A stretch of DNA of 64,000 bases from Saprospiraceae bacterium (GCA_027488855.1 JAIYAV010000158.1:1-64000), one strand, 5' to 3'. Counted from the stretch's first letter, positions 25,941 to 35,377 are shown. Made by a program: numbers and translations. The notes: generated by a model from the sequence alone, not told the origin.

Positions 25941-28550
25941 CTACAATCGTGGATCCACCTCTTCACTCTCCAATGCCAGAACCCCAAACACACATTCATG
26001 CGTTTTGCGCAAGGGTTCCTTCGCCACAAAGCGCTCCAGGGCTTCCATACCCAGGGTAAACTCCCGAATGGCCAGCGAACGTTTGTGTCCCAATCCCCGG
26101 CTTTTCAACTTCTGAATTTGCTCCGGGTGGTCGTATTCCGGCCCGTAGATGATGCGCAAGTACTCGCGCCCCCGGCACTTGATGGCGGGTTGTACAAAGC
26201 CATCGTCGAGGCGAGTCAGGAATTGACGGGGTTTGATTACCATCCCTTCCTGCCCACGGGCAGTGAGTTCCGTCCACCAATCAATGGCGGCAGTGACCGA
26301 GGCTTCATCATCCAGATTGACCAGTCGGTAGGGCGTAGCCAACAACAACTCAGGATCGGCGGCGCAAAAACTGGCAATTTCCTGCAGGTGCCACAAGTTG
26401 TCCTGCTCAGAATGCACCCGCCCTTCGGTCGCCAAAATGTGGAAAGGTGCCAATACCAAACCCTGCAATCCATCTACTGGACTGCAATAGTTGCGGTAAG
26501 CCTGAGTGTACTTTTCGATGGCTTGGCCCCGATCGGTATACCGTGTTTGTAAATCTTCCAGCGGCAAATTCCGCGTATTTCCCAGCGCAAAAGTAGATTG
26601 AAGCACCTGCATCGAAGCAGTACCTGCTGCGTGCAAACTGGCGTATTGAGTTTTGATCAATTCCTGTGCTTTGGCCGACCAGGGCATCAGCTCACAGTCC
26701 AGACAAACCCAATCGGTTTCGTGTTTTTCCCAAAAACCACTTTGGGTAAGCGCTGCGTTGACACGCGCGATAAAAGCGGCTTCCAAATTTTTGTCATCAA
26801 AAAAAGCACGTCCTGTGCGGGTATAAACTACACCCAGGGAAGCTTGTACCAATCCAAAGCGACGAGTAGAAACTTCCGGGCTTTGGCACACAATCACCAC
26901 TGCCCGCGAGCCCATGTGTTTTTCTTCACAAATCAACTCCTTTACCCCCATTTTCTGGTAATACGCAAGACCTTCCAGCGGGTGCTCCAGCAAATCGGGC
27001 AAGGCACTCGTTTCGGTAGGCGACATAGTAGGCGGCAGGTAAATCAGCCACTTGGGATTGATCGCAAAACGGGACATCACTTCCAGCGCAGCAATAGAAT
27101 TTTCCTCTTTGATCAAAATTTTCTTGTCGTAACGCGTTTCGATGAAACGGCGACCACTGACGTCGGCCATGTCCAGCATGTCGTCGTGCGCATGTTGGGC
27201 ACTGACGCTCATGATGGCATTGCTGCGCTGGATCGGGCGGCTCGGTTTGTAGTATTCCTGCAAAGCGGGCACCGTCTCCAATTTTCTTTCAGGGTAACGC
27301 AATGCTGTCAAACGCCCGCCGAATACACAACCCGTATCGATGTCGATGGTATTGTTCAGCCATTCGGCGTCGGGTACCGGGGTGTGGCCGAATACAACCA
27401 TGGCTTTGCCCTGGTATTCTGCCGCCCAATTGTAGCGTACAGGCAGGCCAAATTCGTCGGTTTCGCCAGTCGTTTCGCCATAGAGGCAAAAAGAACGGAC
27501 TGCTCCACTGGCTCGCCCCTGCATGTCTTCGCGCAGGCCCGCGTGAGCGACCACCAATTTTCCCTCATCAAAAACCAGGTGGCTGACCAGCCCATCCAAA
27601 AAGCTGCGCAGTTCCTGCACAAATCCAATGGGTTCATCGGCCAGTTGTTCCAGGGTTTCGGCCAGGCCATGCTTCACTTGTACGTCTTTGCCCTTGAGTT
27701 TGCGCAGCAATTTGTCGTCGTGATTGCCGGGTACACACCAGGCCTGCTGGTTTTTGACCATACTCATCACCAAGCGCAGTACTTCCGGCGATTTGGGCCC
27801 ACGATCTACTAGGTCACCAACAAAAATGACTTGTCGGCCAAGGGGCGGGGTCACTTTGAAACCGTAGTCCAATCCAGGATCTTGCCGCTCGATCTGGTAA
27901 TCCATTTTTTCCAGCAACAACAACAACTCATCAAAACAGCCGTGTACGTCGCCAATGATGTCGAAAGGCCCTTTGACCTGGCTGAAATCACTCCAGCTTG
28001 GCATGCGGCGTATGGATGCAGTCTCAATTTCCTCGGGGCTGTCCAGAATGTAGGTATAACGAAAGCCATCTTTGCGCAAAAAGCTCAAAGAACGTTGCAA
28101 GTCCCGGCGCTGATTGCGGATGACGTGTGGGCCAAAATCGCGGTCGCTGCGCTGCGTATGGCGTTCGAAAAGCACCCGCTCTGGCAGATTGAGCACAATG
28201 GCTACGGCCATGACGTGGTATTGACGAGCCAGTGCCAGCAAGGACTTACGGGCTTCGGGTTGTACGTTGGTGGCATCCACCACGGTGAGTTTGCCTTGTT
28301 TGAGGCGTTTGGCCACAATGAGGTGCAAGAGCTCAAAGGCGTCGTCGTTGACGTTGAGGGCATTTTCGCTATCGGCTATCAGGGCGCGACAAAAATCGGA
28401 GGAGACAATTTCGGTTGGGAGAAAATGTTGTCGGGCAAAGGTTGATTTGCCGGAGCTGCTCGCCCCGATGAGCACAACTAGGGCGAGTTCAGGTATGTCG
28501 AGTTGGCCGGGAATGGGCCTGGGTTTTTGTAATTGATCGGGGTTTTTCAT
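25941..28550 (-). CDS. pnkp: Polynucleotide kinase-phosphatase-ligase (bacterial Pnkp)
   Basis: An 869-residue three-domain RNA-repair enzyme, the length of known bacterial Pnkp. The kinase domain has the P-loop GASSSGKST (29-37). The 2',3'-phosphatase is a calcineurin-like domain: DVHG (201-204), GDLVDRG (245-251), GNHD (275-278). The ligase/adenylyltransferase domain has its nucleotidyl lysine near residue 540 in EEKHMGSRAV and a later EGMVIKP motif. In characterised systems Pnkp heals and seals broken RNA together with the 2'-O-methyltransferase Hen1. No hen1 neighbour is visible here. I chose ATG 28550; a TTG at 28625 would overlap the upstream stop but adds 25 atypical residues. The upstream serine hydrolase ends 72 bases away on the same strand. 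Confidence 0.9.
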   Translation of the reverse strand: MKNPDQLQKPRPIPGQLDIPELALVVLIGASSSGKSTFARQHFLPTEIVSSDFCRALIADSENALNVNDDAFELLHLIVAKRLKQGKLTVVDATNVQPEARKSLLALARQYHVMAVAIVLNLPERVLFERHTQRSDRDFGPHVIRNQRRDLQRSLSFLRKDGFRYTYILDSPEEIETASIRRMPSWSDFSQVKGPFDIIGDVHGCFDELLLLLEKMDYQIERQDPGLDYGFKVTPPLGRQVIFVGDLVDRGPKSPEVLRLVMSMVKNQQAWCVPGNHDDKLLRKLKGKDVQVKHGLAETLEQLADEPIGFVQELRSFLDGLVSHLVFDEGKLVVAHAGLREDMQGRASGAVRSFCLYGETTGETDEFGLPVRYNWAAEYQGKAMVVFGHTPVPDAEWLNNTIDIDTGCVFGGRLTALRYPERKLETVPALQEYYKPSRPIQRSNAIMSVSAQHAHDDMLDMADVSGRRFIETRYDKKILIKEENSIAALEVMSRFAINPKWLIYLPPTMSPTETSALPDLLEHPLEGLAYYQKMGVKELICEEKHMGSRAVVIVCQSPEVSTRRFGLVQASLGVVYTRTGRAFFDDKNLEAAFIARVNAALTQSGFWEKHETDWVCLDCELMPWSAKAQELIKTQYASLHAAGTASMQVLQSTFALGNTRNLPLEDLQTRYTDRGQAIEKYTQAYRNYCSPVDGLQGLVLAPFHILATEGRVHSEQDNLWHLQEIASFCAADPELLLATPYRLVNLDDEASVTAAIDWWTELTARGQEGMVIKPRQFLTRLDDGFVQPAIKCRGREYLRIIYGPEYDHPEQIQKLKSRGLGHKRSLAIREFTLGMEALERFVAKEPLRKTHECVFGVLALESEEVDPRL

Positions 28551-28621
28551 GATTTCATTTGATGATAAAAAACAAAGACGATCTAATCCACATGATTGGG
28601 CATTTTGCTCGGTTGAAACGT

Positions 28622-29944
28622 TCAAAATACCTCCAAAAGTTCCCTAAAAAACCGAACATCATCAAAATTTCCCCCATTCGGCGTGCAGCCCAAGCGTACC
28701 ACCACCAAGTTTTTGGAAGGCACAATCAACACCCGCTGCCCTTCAAATCCATCCGCGTAGTACAAATCCTGCGGTATGCCTTCCTTGCGGTAACCTATCC
28801 AAAACTGCGCGGCGTAAAGTCCATCTGAATGAGGAGTCTCTTTTCCAGAATAGGCGGCCCAACCCTTGGGTAAAATCTGTTCGCCCTTCCACTGCCCATC
28901 TTGCAGGTACAATTGCCCAAATTTGGCCCAGTCCCGCGCTGAAGCAAACATGTACGAAGACCCCACATACAAGCCCGAAGGATCAGGCTCCAGAATGGCC
29001 GTACTCATGCCCAGTTTTTGAAACAAACGCTGGTGGGGAAAAGCCAGGTAAGCGGGTAAGTTTTTGAATTGCCGCCGGATCAATTCCTGTAAAATATTGG
29101 TGGTGCCGCTGGAGTAATACCATTCCGTACCCGGTTTGACTTTTAGGGGCGACTGGATGGCGTATTGTCCGGCATTCGGCATGCGGAAGAGCATGTTGGT
29201 GGCATCGCTGACCTTGCCATAGTCTTCTTCAAAATCCAGGCCGCTGCTCATGCGTAGGAGGTTGTCGAGGGTAATGGTGGCGCGTTCGTCGTTTTTCCAT
29301 TCTTTGATGGGGGCGGGAGCGTTGACTTTGAGTTTGCCGTCCTTTACCAGCAGGCCAATCATGGCATTGGTGACACTTTTGGTCATCGACCAACCAATTA
29401 GTGGCGTATTGCGGGTGATGCCTGTGGCGTAGCGCTCGGCGACTACTTTGCCATTGTGCAGGATCACCACGGCGCGAGAATGTACTGGCCGGGTACTATC
29501 AGGTTCGGAAAAAGCCCAGTCCAAGGTTTTTTCAATGGCTTGTTTGGTCGAGTCTGCCAGCGTGGAATCCGGCAATTCCTGCGCAGCGGTGCGGGGGAGT
29601 TTTAATCGAGCTTGTTTGCGCAAAATGCCGGGTGTGGTTTCATTCAAAAGGGTACAACCTAAGCCTGGGCGGTAAAATGCCGTTTTGGATACCAAGCCAA
29701 AGATGCTGGAAGTCACCGTATGCGCCTTGCGGTCGATGGTTTGGGTGGTAAAGGGGATGGCGTACAAATCCTCTTTTTCAATCGAACTCAGGGTACGCCC
29801 CGAGACAAATACGCAGGAGCAGGTCATTTTGGCGTTGTAGGCGGCACCCACCTGGGCGTATTTGTAGTAATAGGGGCCATTCCAGGCGATGGCGATGAGG
29901 AGGAGAAGTAGAATGCCGAGGAAGATTTTTTTGCTTAGGGCCAT
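28622..29944 (-). CDS. Serine hydrolase of the class C beta-lactamase / esterase family
   Basis: A 440-residue membrane-anchored or exported hydrolase: one hydrophobic segment at residues 7-22, then CSCVFVSGR. The beta-lactamase-like fold shows the S-x-x-K motif S186-M-T-K189 in IGWSMTKSV, the Y-x-S motif in WYYSSGTTN, and HSDGLYAAQFW in the place of the third motif. These fit the AmpC/EstB group of penicillin-binding-protein-like enzymes. Whether it acts on beta-lactams, peptides or esters cannot be read. TATCTTTG (minus, 29977-29970) is a plausible -7 element 26 nt upstream of the start. It may be co-transcribed with pnkp, which follows 72 bases later. Confidence 0.8.
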   Translation of the reverse strand: MALSKKIFLGILLLLLIAIAWNGPYYYKYAQVGAAYNAKMTCSCVFVSGRTLSSIEKEDLYAIPFTTQTIDRKAHTVTSSIFGLVSKTAFYRPGLGCTLLNETTPGILRKQARLKLPRTAAQELPDSTLADSTKQAIEKTLDWAFSEPDSTRPVHSRAVVILHNGKVVAERYATGITRNTPLIGWSMTKSVTNAMIGLLVKDGKLKVNAPAPIKEWKNDERATITLDNLLRMSSGLDFEEDYGKVSDATNMLFRMPNAGQYAIQSPLKVKPGTEWYYSSGTTNILQELIRRQFKNLPAYLAFPHQRLFQKLGMSTAILEPDPSGLYVGSSYMFASARDWAKFGQLYLQDGQWKGEQILPKGWAAYSGKETPHSDGLYAAQFWIGYRKEGIPQDLYYADGFEGQRVLIVPSKNLVVVRLGCTPNGGNFDDVRFFRELLEVF

Positions 29945-29969
29945 TGGGCTTGTGGTTTTGTGTGGTGAA

Positions 29970-29977
29970 CAAAGATA
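29970..29977 (-). promoter_or_regulatory. Possible promoter of the serine hydrolase gene
   Basis: TATCTTTG on the minus strand is a perfect TAnnTTTG element. The nearest TTG (29993-29991) is only 13 nt upstream, shorter than usual, so the -33 element is uncertain. Confidence 0.45.
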
Positions 29978-30017
29978 AGCCCTATTTCGCCAAAATGATG
30001 GATTACATTGTCAAAAA

Positions 30018-30063
30018 CCCCAGGTTGGGACAAACGCTCCTGCTTGTCCCTACCCAGCCTGGG
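30018..30063. repeat. Short palindrome in the divergent interval
   Basis: CCCAGGTTGGGACAA (30018-30032) pairs imperfectly with TTGTCCCTACCCAGCCTGGG (30044-30063), the right arm having five extra bases. It lies between the divergent serine hydrolase and sigma factor genes. The rest of 29945-30303 shows nothing supportable beyond the promoter element given separately. Confidence 0.55.
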
Positions 30064-30303
30064 CTAAATTGCAACGAGATTGAATAACAAAAAAGTCAGC
30101 GAATTACTTACAAGGTGCAGCCTGAAAACTGCAATATCTTCTAGATGCCGGGGCTGAAAAAATAGTTGGGAGAATGGACAAAAAATGAAGCGACAAGTTT
30201 TAAATAAGCCGCGTAGCTCCACACATTTGCAACTTTAGTCGAAGCATGCACCGTTTTTTGCACATTCCTCGTATTTTGCAGCCGGGTCATGTGATACCAA
30301 CCT

Positions 30304-30888
30304 ATGCAAGTAGACCGTTTACACCTACAACAACAATTACTGCATCGCCTGCGCACAGACGACAAAGGCGCGCTTCAGGAAATCTTTCAGGACAACTACC
30401 AGAAAGTTTGTGGTGCTATTTTTCGCCTGATCAAGGATTCGGTGATTGTGGAAGACCTCGCCCAGGAAGTATTTTTTCGCTTCTGGCAAAAACGCCACCA
30501 AATTGAAATCACCTCCTCCCTGGATGCCTATCTGCGGCGCATGGCGGTCAACGAAGGATTGGCCTATTTGCGCAGCCGCAAATATTTCACCGAAGAGATC
30601 GAGCCCCATTCAGCACAAATCAGTGATTCAAGCACAGCTGAAGACCGTTACTTGCATTCCGAGTTGGAGCAAAACATCCGCAGCGCCATCGATGGCCTGC
30701 CACCCAAATGCCGTATGGTGTTTCAATTGAGCCGCTATGAAGAAATGAGCTACCAGGAAATAGCGAATCAAATGGGCATTTCCATCAAAACGGTAGAAAA
30801 TCAAATGGGCAAAGCCTTAAAAATACTGCGGCAAGAATTGCATGGATACTTGCATATTTTGCTGTTAATCTGGCTGTTTGGAAGCTAA
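30304..30888 (+). CDS. ECF RNA polymerase sigma factor (FecI/Bacteroides sigma-70 family)
   Basis: A 194-residue extracytoplasmic-function sigma factor. Region 2 is FQDNYQKVCGAIFRLIKDSV followed by VEDLAQEVFFRFWQKRHQIE; region 4 is IDGLPPKCRMVFQLSRYEEM followed by SYQEIANQMGISIKTVENQM, a helix-turn-helix for -35 recognition. This is the form that Bacteroidota pair with FecR anti-sigma factors to control surface uptake systems. Its anti-sigma gene follows 98 bases later on the same strand. The final hydrophobic HILLLIWLFGS is common in this family. Confidence 0.92.
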   Translation: MQVDRLHLQQQLLHRLRTDDKGALQEIFQDNYQKVCGAIFRLIKDSVIVEDLAQEVFFRFWQKRHQIEITSSLDAYLRRMAVNEGLAYLRSRKYFTEEIEPHSAQISDSSTAEDRYLHSELEQNIRSAIDGLPPKCRMVFQLSRYEEMSYQEIANQMGISIKTVENQMGKALKILRQELHGYLHILLLIWLFGS

Positions 30889-30986
30889 GTCGAAAAAAAT
30901 CATAAATTTTTCATAAAATTGCAGAAAGGAATAGGGGTACGGCTGCGTTTTTTACATCCCTACCATTGACCATAATTCTGTTTACA

Positions 30987-32054
30987 ATGGAACATACTTT
31001 ACAAGAGGATCTGATTGGCAAATACCTCTCCGGCGAATTGAGCGCTGGAGAAGAAGGCAAACTTATGGCCTGGGTAGAAGCCAGTGCTCAAAACCGTGAG
31101 GTTTTTGAGGAGATGGTTCAATTGTGGAGCCTCAGCGAAACCAGTACTGAACCAGAATTCTCTGTCAATTTGTCCCAAGCCTGGACTGCACTCGATAGCC
31201 GCATTGACTTGGGGGAGGATACCTTGGTGGCTGAGCCAATGGTCAGCACCGCAAAACCAACCCTGCAAGTTCTTCCCCAGCCGAAAGTGCGCAGTTTGAA
31301 CTGGGCTTGGTCGGCAGCTGCCGCCGTTGCCGTATTGGTTGTGGCCGCTTGGTGGGTCTTTATGCGGGATACCACGCCAGAAACCCTGGCTTTTAGCACT
31401 CCCGACAACGAAAGTCGCAGCATTAGCGTGCCTGATCAAAGTAAAATTGTCCTCAACGAAAATTCTACCCTTTCTTATACTTTTGATGGCGACACCCGCA
31501 AGGTAGTCCTGAGCGGCGAAGCCTTTTTTGATGTCGAAAAAGACGCCAAACACCCTTTCGTGATCGAAACAGGCGAAGTCCAAACCCGCGTAGTGGGTAC
31601 CAGCTTCAACATTCGGGCCTATCCCGATGAGGCAAAAGTGAAGGTGAGTGTCAAAACTGGAAGGGTAGAAGTGCAAAAGCGCGAAGAGGTGTTGCAAAAA
31701 AAGGTACCCCCTCTGGTTTTATCGCCGGGCAATTCAGCGATTTATGAAAATGAAAGTGCTACATTGGAAAAAGCACAGGATATTGCGCTTGAAGATGTTG
31801 ATTCCTGGAGTCAGGGGGTAATTGTTTTTCCAAATGGATCTAAAGTTGGTGAGGTAGTTCCAGCTATTGAAAAGCTATACAACATTAAGATTGAGGTAAA
31901 AGACAATGAGATTCTGGACGAACCCACAACTAGGGTAGCATTTAACCCAAATATGAGTGTTCGGGAAGCAATGGACTTGCTTACTTTTCCAATTCCCAAG
32001 GGTGCATATAAATTGGAAGGTGACGTCTACATTATTTTTAGGGAAGAAAAGTGA
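30987..32054 (+). CDS. FecR-family anti-sigma factor
   Basis: A 355-residue inner membrane protein counted from ATG 30987 (MEHTLQEDLIGKYLSGELSA); the longer frame opens with TTG. The N-terminal cytoplasmic part (1-100) would bind the sigma factor. One membrane segment at about residues 110-125 (SAAAAVAVLVVAAWWVFM) is followed by a periplasmic FecR domain: GDTRKVVLSGEAFFDVEKDA, HPFVIETGEVQTRVVGTSFN and VSVKTGRVEV. The C-terminal domain (DUF4974-like, VVPAIEKLYNIKIEV, VREAMDLLTF) resembles STN. It lies between the sigma gene and an STN-containing OM protein, so it should relay a signal from that protein to the sigma factor. Confidence 0.9.
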   Translation: MEHTLQEDLIGKYLSGELSAGEEGKLMAWVEASAQNREVFEEMVQLWSLSETSTEPEFSVNLSQAWTALDSRIDLGEDTLVAEPMVSTAKPTLQVLPQPKVRSLNWAWSAAAAVAVLVVAAWWVFMRDTTPETLAFSTPDNESRSISVPDQSKIVLNENSTLSYTFDGDTRKVVLSGEAFFDVEKDAKHPFVIETGEVQTRVVGTSFNIRAYPDEAKVKVSVKTGRVEVQKREEVLQKKVPPLVLSPGNSAIYENESATLEKAQDIALEDVDSWSQGVIVFPNGSKVGEVVPAIEKLYNIKIEVKDNEILDEPTTRVAFNPNMSVREAMDLLTFPIPKGAYKLEGDVYIIFREEK

Positions 32055-32090
32055 TCAACCTACTTTTGCCCCACTACTTACGGATTTGGT

Positions 32091-33839
32091 ATGAAACTCT
32101 TTTCCACTTTTGTATGCTGCTGTTGTTTGGTGTTCTCTTTGTATGGGCAAAACCTTGCCCGCAAGGTCAATTTTTCTTACAACCGCCTTGCCCTTAGAAA
32201 TGTATTGGATGATATTTCAGCCGATCATGACGTCTATTTTGTTTACAACCCGGATTATATTCCAACTACTCAACCCATTACCATTTCAGTAAGCAATATC
32301 TCACTTTCAGAGGCACTGGATAAATTGTTTGATCCCTTGCCTATTGCTTACAAACCCATTGGTGGGCAAATCGTGTTGCGCCCCGTAGAAAAAAATCCAC
32401 CACCCCGGATTACCAATAAAACCATCCCGAAAGAAATAAACCAAGACAGTCCACTTTACGCTGATCCACGGATGGAAGAAATCATTGCCGAGCGCAAAAA
32501 ACGTTGGGCTGAAAGTTCTCCCACCATTTCCGGGCGCCCTGCCCCTCAACAAGTTCCCTCAAATACGGAGAGTAAAGGAGTAGAGAACCTGACCGCTACT
32601 CGCTTCGATCCACTGGTGATTGATTCCGCTTTGTTGGTGGAAGAGGAAGTGGCTGCGGCACCCATTCCCATTCCAGATTCGAGTGCGGTTGGCTCCAGTG
32701 TAGTGATTAATCCAAAGAAAAATCTCCCCCGTTTGGCGCAAATCTCTTTGTTGCCCTTCTTGGGATCCAATTTTATACAGAGTGCCCGCACCACCAATCG
32801 GGTCTCCGTGAATTTACTTTGGGGGCACAACGGCGGGGTCGAAGGCCTGGAAATTGGTGGCCTGATGAATTCGATCCGCAATGACGTGCAAGGCATCCAA
32901 ATTGCGGGCTTGGGGAATACCGTTGGGGATGACGTATTGGGCACCCAGGCAGCGGGTTTGTTCAACATCGCCACTGATACCATGGTAGGGATACAAGGTG
33001 CAGGGTTGTTCAATATTTTGGGACGGGGTTCGGCCTTACAATGCGCAGGTTTGTTCAACATCGCCCGGCACGATTTTGCAGGGGTGCAGACCGCGGGCTT
33101 GTTCAATATTGCGGGCAAAAACTCGCGTGCGGTGCAATTGGGCGGTTTGTTCAATGTCAGTGGGGGGAGAACCCGTTTGCAGGTTAGCCCCTTGTTCAAC
33201 ATTGCGAAGGATGTGAACAATGGCCAATTGAGCTCCATCATCAACGTGGCCCGCCAGGTAAAAGGGGTGCAAATCGGCCTGATCAACGTAGCGGACACCG
33301 TGAGTGGCGTCACCATTGGCCTACTCAACCTCGTGCGGAAAGGCTACAATCGGGTTGAATTGTCGACCAGCGAATCTTTTTCAGGAAATTTAGCTTTTAA
33401 AATAGGGGTAAAGCCATTTTACAACATCTTCTATCTGGGAGCGCGAATCAGCGAGGCGCAAAACCCGGGTAACAACGCCGAAGAAAGCATCAAAGAGTTG
33501 ACCTGGGGTTTGGGCTACGGCATCGGCACCGCTTTCAGCCTGGGTAAACGAACCCTGAGCAATTTGGAACTGATCAGCATCAAAGTAAACGAGCGTGAAG
33601 GTTGGACCCGACCGCTGCACCAACTGCACCAATTTCGCCTGCTTTTCGACTGGCGCTTGGGCAAACGCATGAGTGTGTACGCGGGCCCAACGGCCAACTT
33701 GCTGGTGTCCAGTCGCAAGGATCCTGAACTGGGCATTGGAGGCAGCGAACTCATTCCAGAAATTACTTTGTACGACAAGGTGGATGCGAACAAACGCAGC
33801 CAGGGCTGGATCGGTTTTAATGCAGGTATTCGCCTGTAA
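32091..33839 (+). CDS. STN-domain outer membrane protein with GLFN-type repeats
   Basis: A 582-residue exported protein directly downstream of FecR. After a signal peptide (LFSTFVCCCCLVFSLYGQ) comes an STN domain (about 25-100: VNFSYNRLALRNVLDDISAD, YVFNPDYI-like, ISLSEALDKLFDPLPIAYKP). In FecA-type receptors STN touches the anti-sigma factor. Here, however, no TonB-dependent receptor follows. A Pro/Glu-rich linker (100-230) leads to about eleven 15-17-residue repeats of the form G-x-Q-x-A-G-L-F-N-I (QTAGLFNIAGKNSRAVQLGG and similar, about 245-420), recalling LA_2272-type surface repeats. The C-terminus has beta-strands of a barrel. It may be a sensor or cargo of the sigma/anti-sigma pair. 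Start ATG 32091 lies 36 bases after FecR. Confidence 0.75.
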   Translation: MKLFSTFVCCCCLVFSLYGQNLARKVNFSYNRLALRNVLDDISADHDVYFVYNPDYIPTTQPITISVSNISLSEALDKLFDPLPIAYKPIGGQIVLRPVEKNPPPRITNKTIPKEINQDSPLYADPRMEEIIAERKKRWAESSPTISGRPAPQQVPSNTESKGVENLTATRFDPLVIDSALLVEEEVAAAPIPIPDSSAVGSSVVINPKKNLPRLAQISLLPFLGSNFIQSARTTNRVSVNLLWGHNGGVEGLEIGGLMNSIRNDVQGIQIAGLGNTVGDDVLGTQAAGLFNIATDTMVGIQGAGLFNILGRGSALQCAGLFNIARHDFAGVQTAGLFNIAGKNSRAVQLGGLFNVSGGRTRLQVSPLFNIAKDVNNGQLSSIINVARQVKGVQIGLINVADTVSGVTIGLLNLVRKGYNRVELSTSESFSGNLAFKIGVKPFYNIFYLGARISEAQNPGNNAEESIKELTWGLGYGIGTAFSLGKRTLSNLELISIKVNEREGWTRPLHQLHQFRLLFDWRLGKRMSVYAGPTANLLVSSRKDPELGIGGSELIPEITLYDKVDANKRSQGWIGFNAGIRL

Positions 33840-33989
33840 ACTGAGGAATTGATTTCCTCAAATTTTCCTTGAATTTTATCATCAAATTGAATTGCCGCGT
33901 GGAGTTGTCTGTGCTGCAAAGAGGGCTTTTTTTGCCTCCGCAATTCAGTTTTTATTGTCTCATTCATTGACCTTAAAAGCTCAAACATT

Positions 33990-34568
33990 ATGAAAAACTT
34001 CATCATTACCGCGTTTATGCTTCTCTGTTGTGGAGCCATTTTTGCCCAGGAACAAACCCTCTTTGGCCGCAGCCATGTAACGGGTGGCTTTGGGGGTATG
34101 ATTTTTGAATATGGTTTGAACGACAACAAAATTGGTACCTCCGTGGGCGGCGGTGGCGGGATTGTATTTAAAAACTTCTTCCTGGGTGGTTATGGAATGG
34201 GTAGTGTAGATTTTAACTACTTGCTCGACAACAACAACCTGGAAAAAATCGACATCGGCCACGGTGGTTTGTGGTTGGGTATTACCGTACCTACCAATAA
34301 AGTGATCCACTTGTACGCCAGTGGCCGTTTTGGCTGGGGCGCTGTGAATATCCCGATAGACAACCCCAATTTTCAATTCCGCGATGCTGACCAGGTTTTT
34401 GTAATGACCCCGGAAGCAGGCCTGGAGTTGAACGTTACCCGTTGGTTCAGAGTAGGTGGCACGGTAGGTTATCGCTTCCTTCGCGGTGCCAATGAAAATC
34501 GTGGTTACACCAACGATGATTTTAGTGGATCACACTGGGGCTTGACTTTGCGTTTTGGAGGGTTTTAG
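33990..34568 (+). CDS. Outer membrane beta-barrel protein, unknown function
   Basis: A 192-residue exported protein. The signal peptide is MKNFIITAFMLLCCGAIFAQ. The mature part is Gly/aromatic rich with alternating strands (GGFGGMIFEYGL, GGGGGIVFKNFFLGGYGMG, GGLWLGITVP, IHLYASGRFGWGAV, FRVGGTVGYRFL) and ends HWGLTLRFGGF, a terminal-Phe beta-signal. Likely an 8-stranded barrel. It lies 150 bases after the STN protein on the same strand and 77 bases before the head-GIN gene, so it may belong to the same sigma-controlled locus. A small stem TGAGGAA/TTCCTCA at 33842-33860 separates it from the STN gene. Confidence 0.7.
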   Translation: MKNFIITAFMLLCCGAIFAQEQTLFGRSHVTGGFGGMIFEYGLNDNKIGTSVGGGGGIVFKNFFLGGYGMGSVDFNYLLDNNNLEKIDIGHGGLWLGITVPTNKVIHLYASGRFGWGAVNIPIDNPNFQFRDADQVFVMTPEAGLELNVTRWFRVGGTVGYRFLRGANENRGYTNDDFSGSHWGLTLRFGGF

Positions 34569-34645
34569 CCTAAAACCACATTTTTTTTCGACTGACTCTT
34601 GTAAGAAATCAACCCATTTTTTCTGTTATCAAACACCTGACTGTT

Positions 34646-35377
34646 ATGAAAAGGATCTTGTTTTTGACTTTCGGCCTAGTGCTGGCTTTAACGCAGTTTT
34701 CCTGCGATTTCGATTTTGATGACGACTTTGGCCCCTGTATTCGTGGCAATGGCAATACGGTAACTCGAACGCTGAACTTGCCCGACTTTACGGGTGTCGA
34801 CCTCGACATTTCTGCTGAAGTCATCATCACCCAAGGTGACAATTTCAAAGTTACCGTAGAAGGAGAATCGAACATCATCGCTGAACTGAAAACCAACGTA
34901 CGGAATGGGATTTGGGAAATCGACTTCGACCGCTGTGTGCGGGACCATGACGAACTGACCATTTTCATCACCATGCCCCGGATTCGTTCCTTGAGCATCA
35001 GTGGCTCGGGCGTCATCACCAGTACCAACATCATGAATGTGGACGATATCGATTTGAGCATTTCAGGCTCCGGTAAAATCGACGTGGGCATTGATGCCGA
35101 TGATGTCTTCAGCCGGATCAGTGGCTCGGGCAGGATGGTATTGGAAGGTGAGTCCAATAGCATCGAACATACCGGAAGTGGCTCCGGTGATTTATTCGCC
35201 TTCCAGCTAAAAACCCGAGATGCAAATATCCGGTTAAGTGGAAGCGGCGACTCCGAAGTAAATGTAAGCGATAACCTGAATGTTAGAATTTTTGGCTCCG
35301 GCGACGTATACTATCGCGGCAAACCTCAGGTAGAGGTGAGTGTGTCAGGGTCGGGGAAATTGGTGAACGCGAATTGA
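34646..35377 (+). CDS. Head-GIN domain (DUF2807) lipoprotein
   Basis: A 243-residue exported protein with signal peptide and lipobox (LALTQFSC, Cys near residue 20) followed by an acidic run DFDFDDDFG. The rest is a DUF2807/head-GIN beta-helix: FTGVDLDISAEVIITQGDNF, then repeated SGSG turns (SLSISGSGVI, DLSISGSGKI, SRISGSGRM, HTGSGSGDL, RLSGSGDSEV, RIFGSGDVYY, SVSGSGKL). Domains of this type are common on Bacteroidota surfaces and proposed to be adhesin-like; function is not established. The TGA stop is followed within seven bases by a 35-bp perfect palindrome. Confidence 0.85.
   Translation: MKRILFLTFGLVLALTQFSCDFDFDDDFGPCIRGNGNTVTRTLNLPDFTGVDLDISAEVIITQGDNFKVTVEGESNIIAELKTNVRNGIWEIDFDRCVRDHDELTIFITMPRIRSLSISGSGVITSTNIMNVDDIDLSISGSGKIDVGIDADDVFSRISGSGRMVLEGESNSIEHTGSGSGDLFAFQLKTRDANIRLSGSGDSEVNVSDNLNVRIFGSGDVYYRGKPQVEVSVSGSGKLVNAN

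Noticed and set aside
26598-27812. A 404-codon plus-strand open frame inside pnkp
   Set aside because: Shadow of the GC-biased Pnkp frame; no recognisable motifs.
28551-28625. TTG start for Pnkp overlapping the serine hydrolase stop
   Set aside because: The extra 25 residues have no family counterpart; ATG 28550 gives the expected length.
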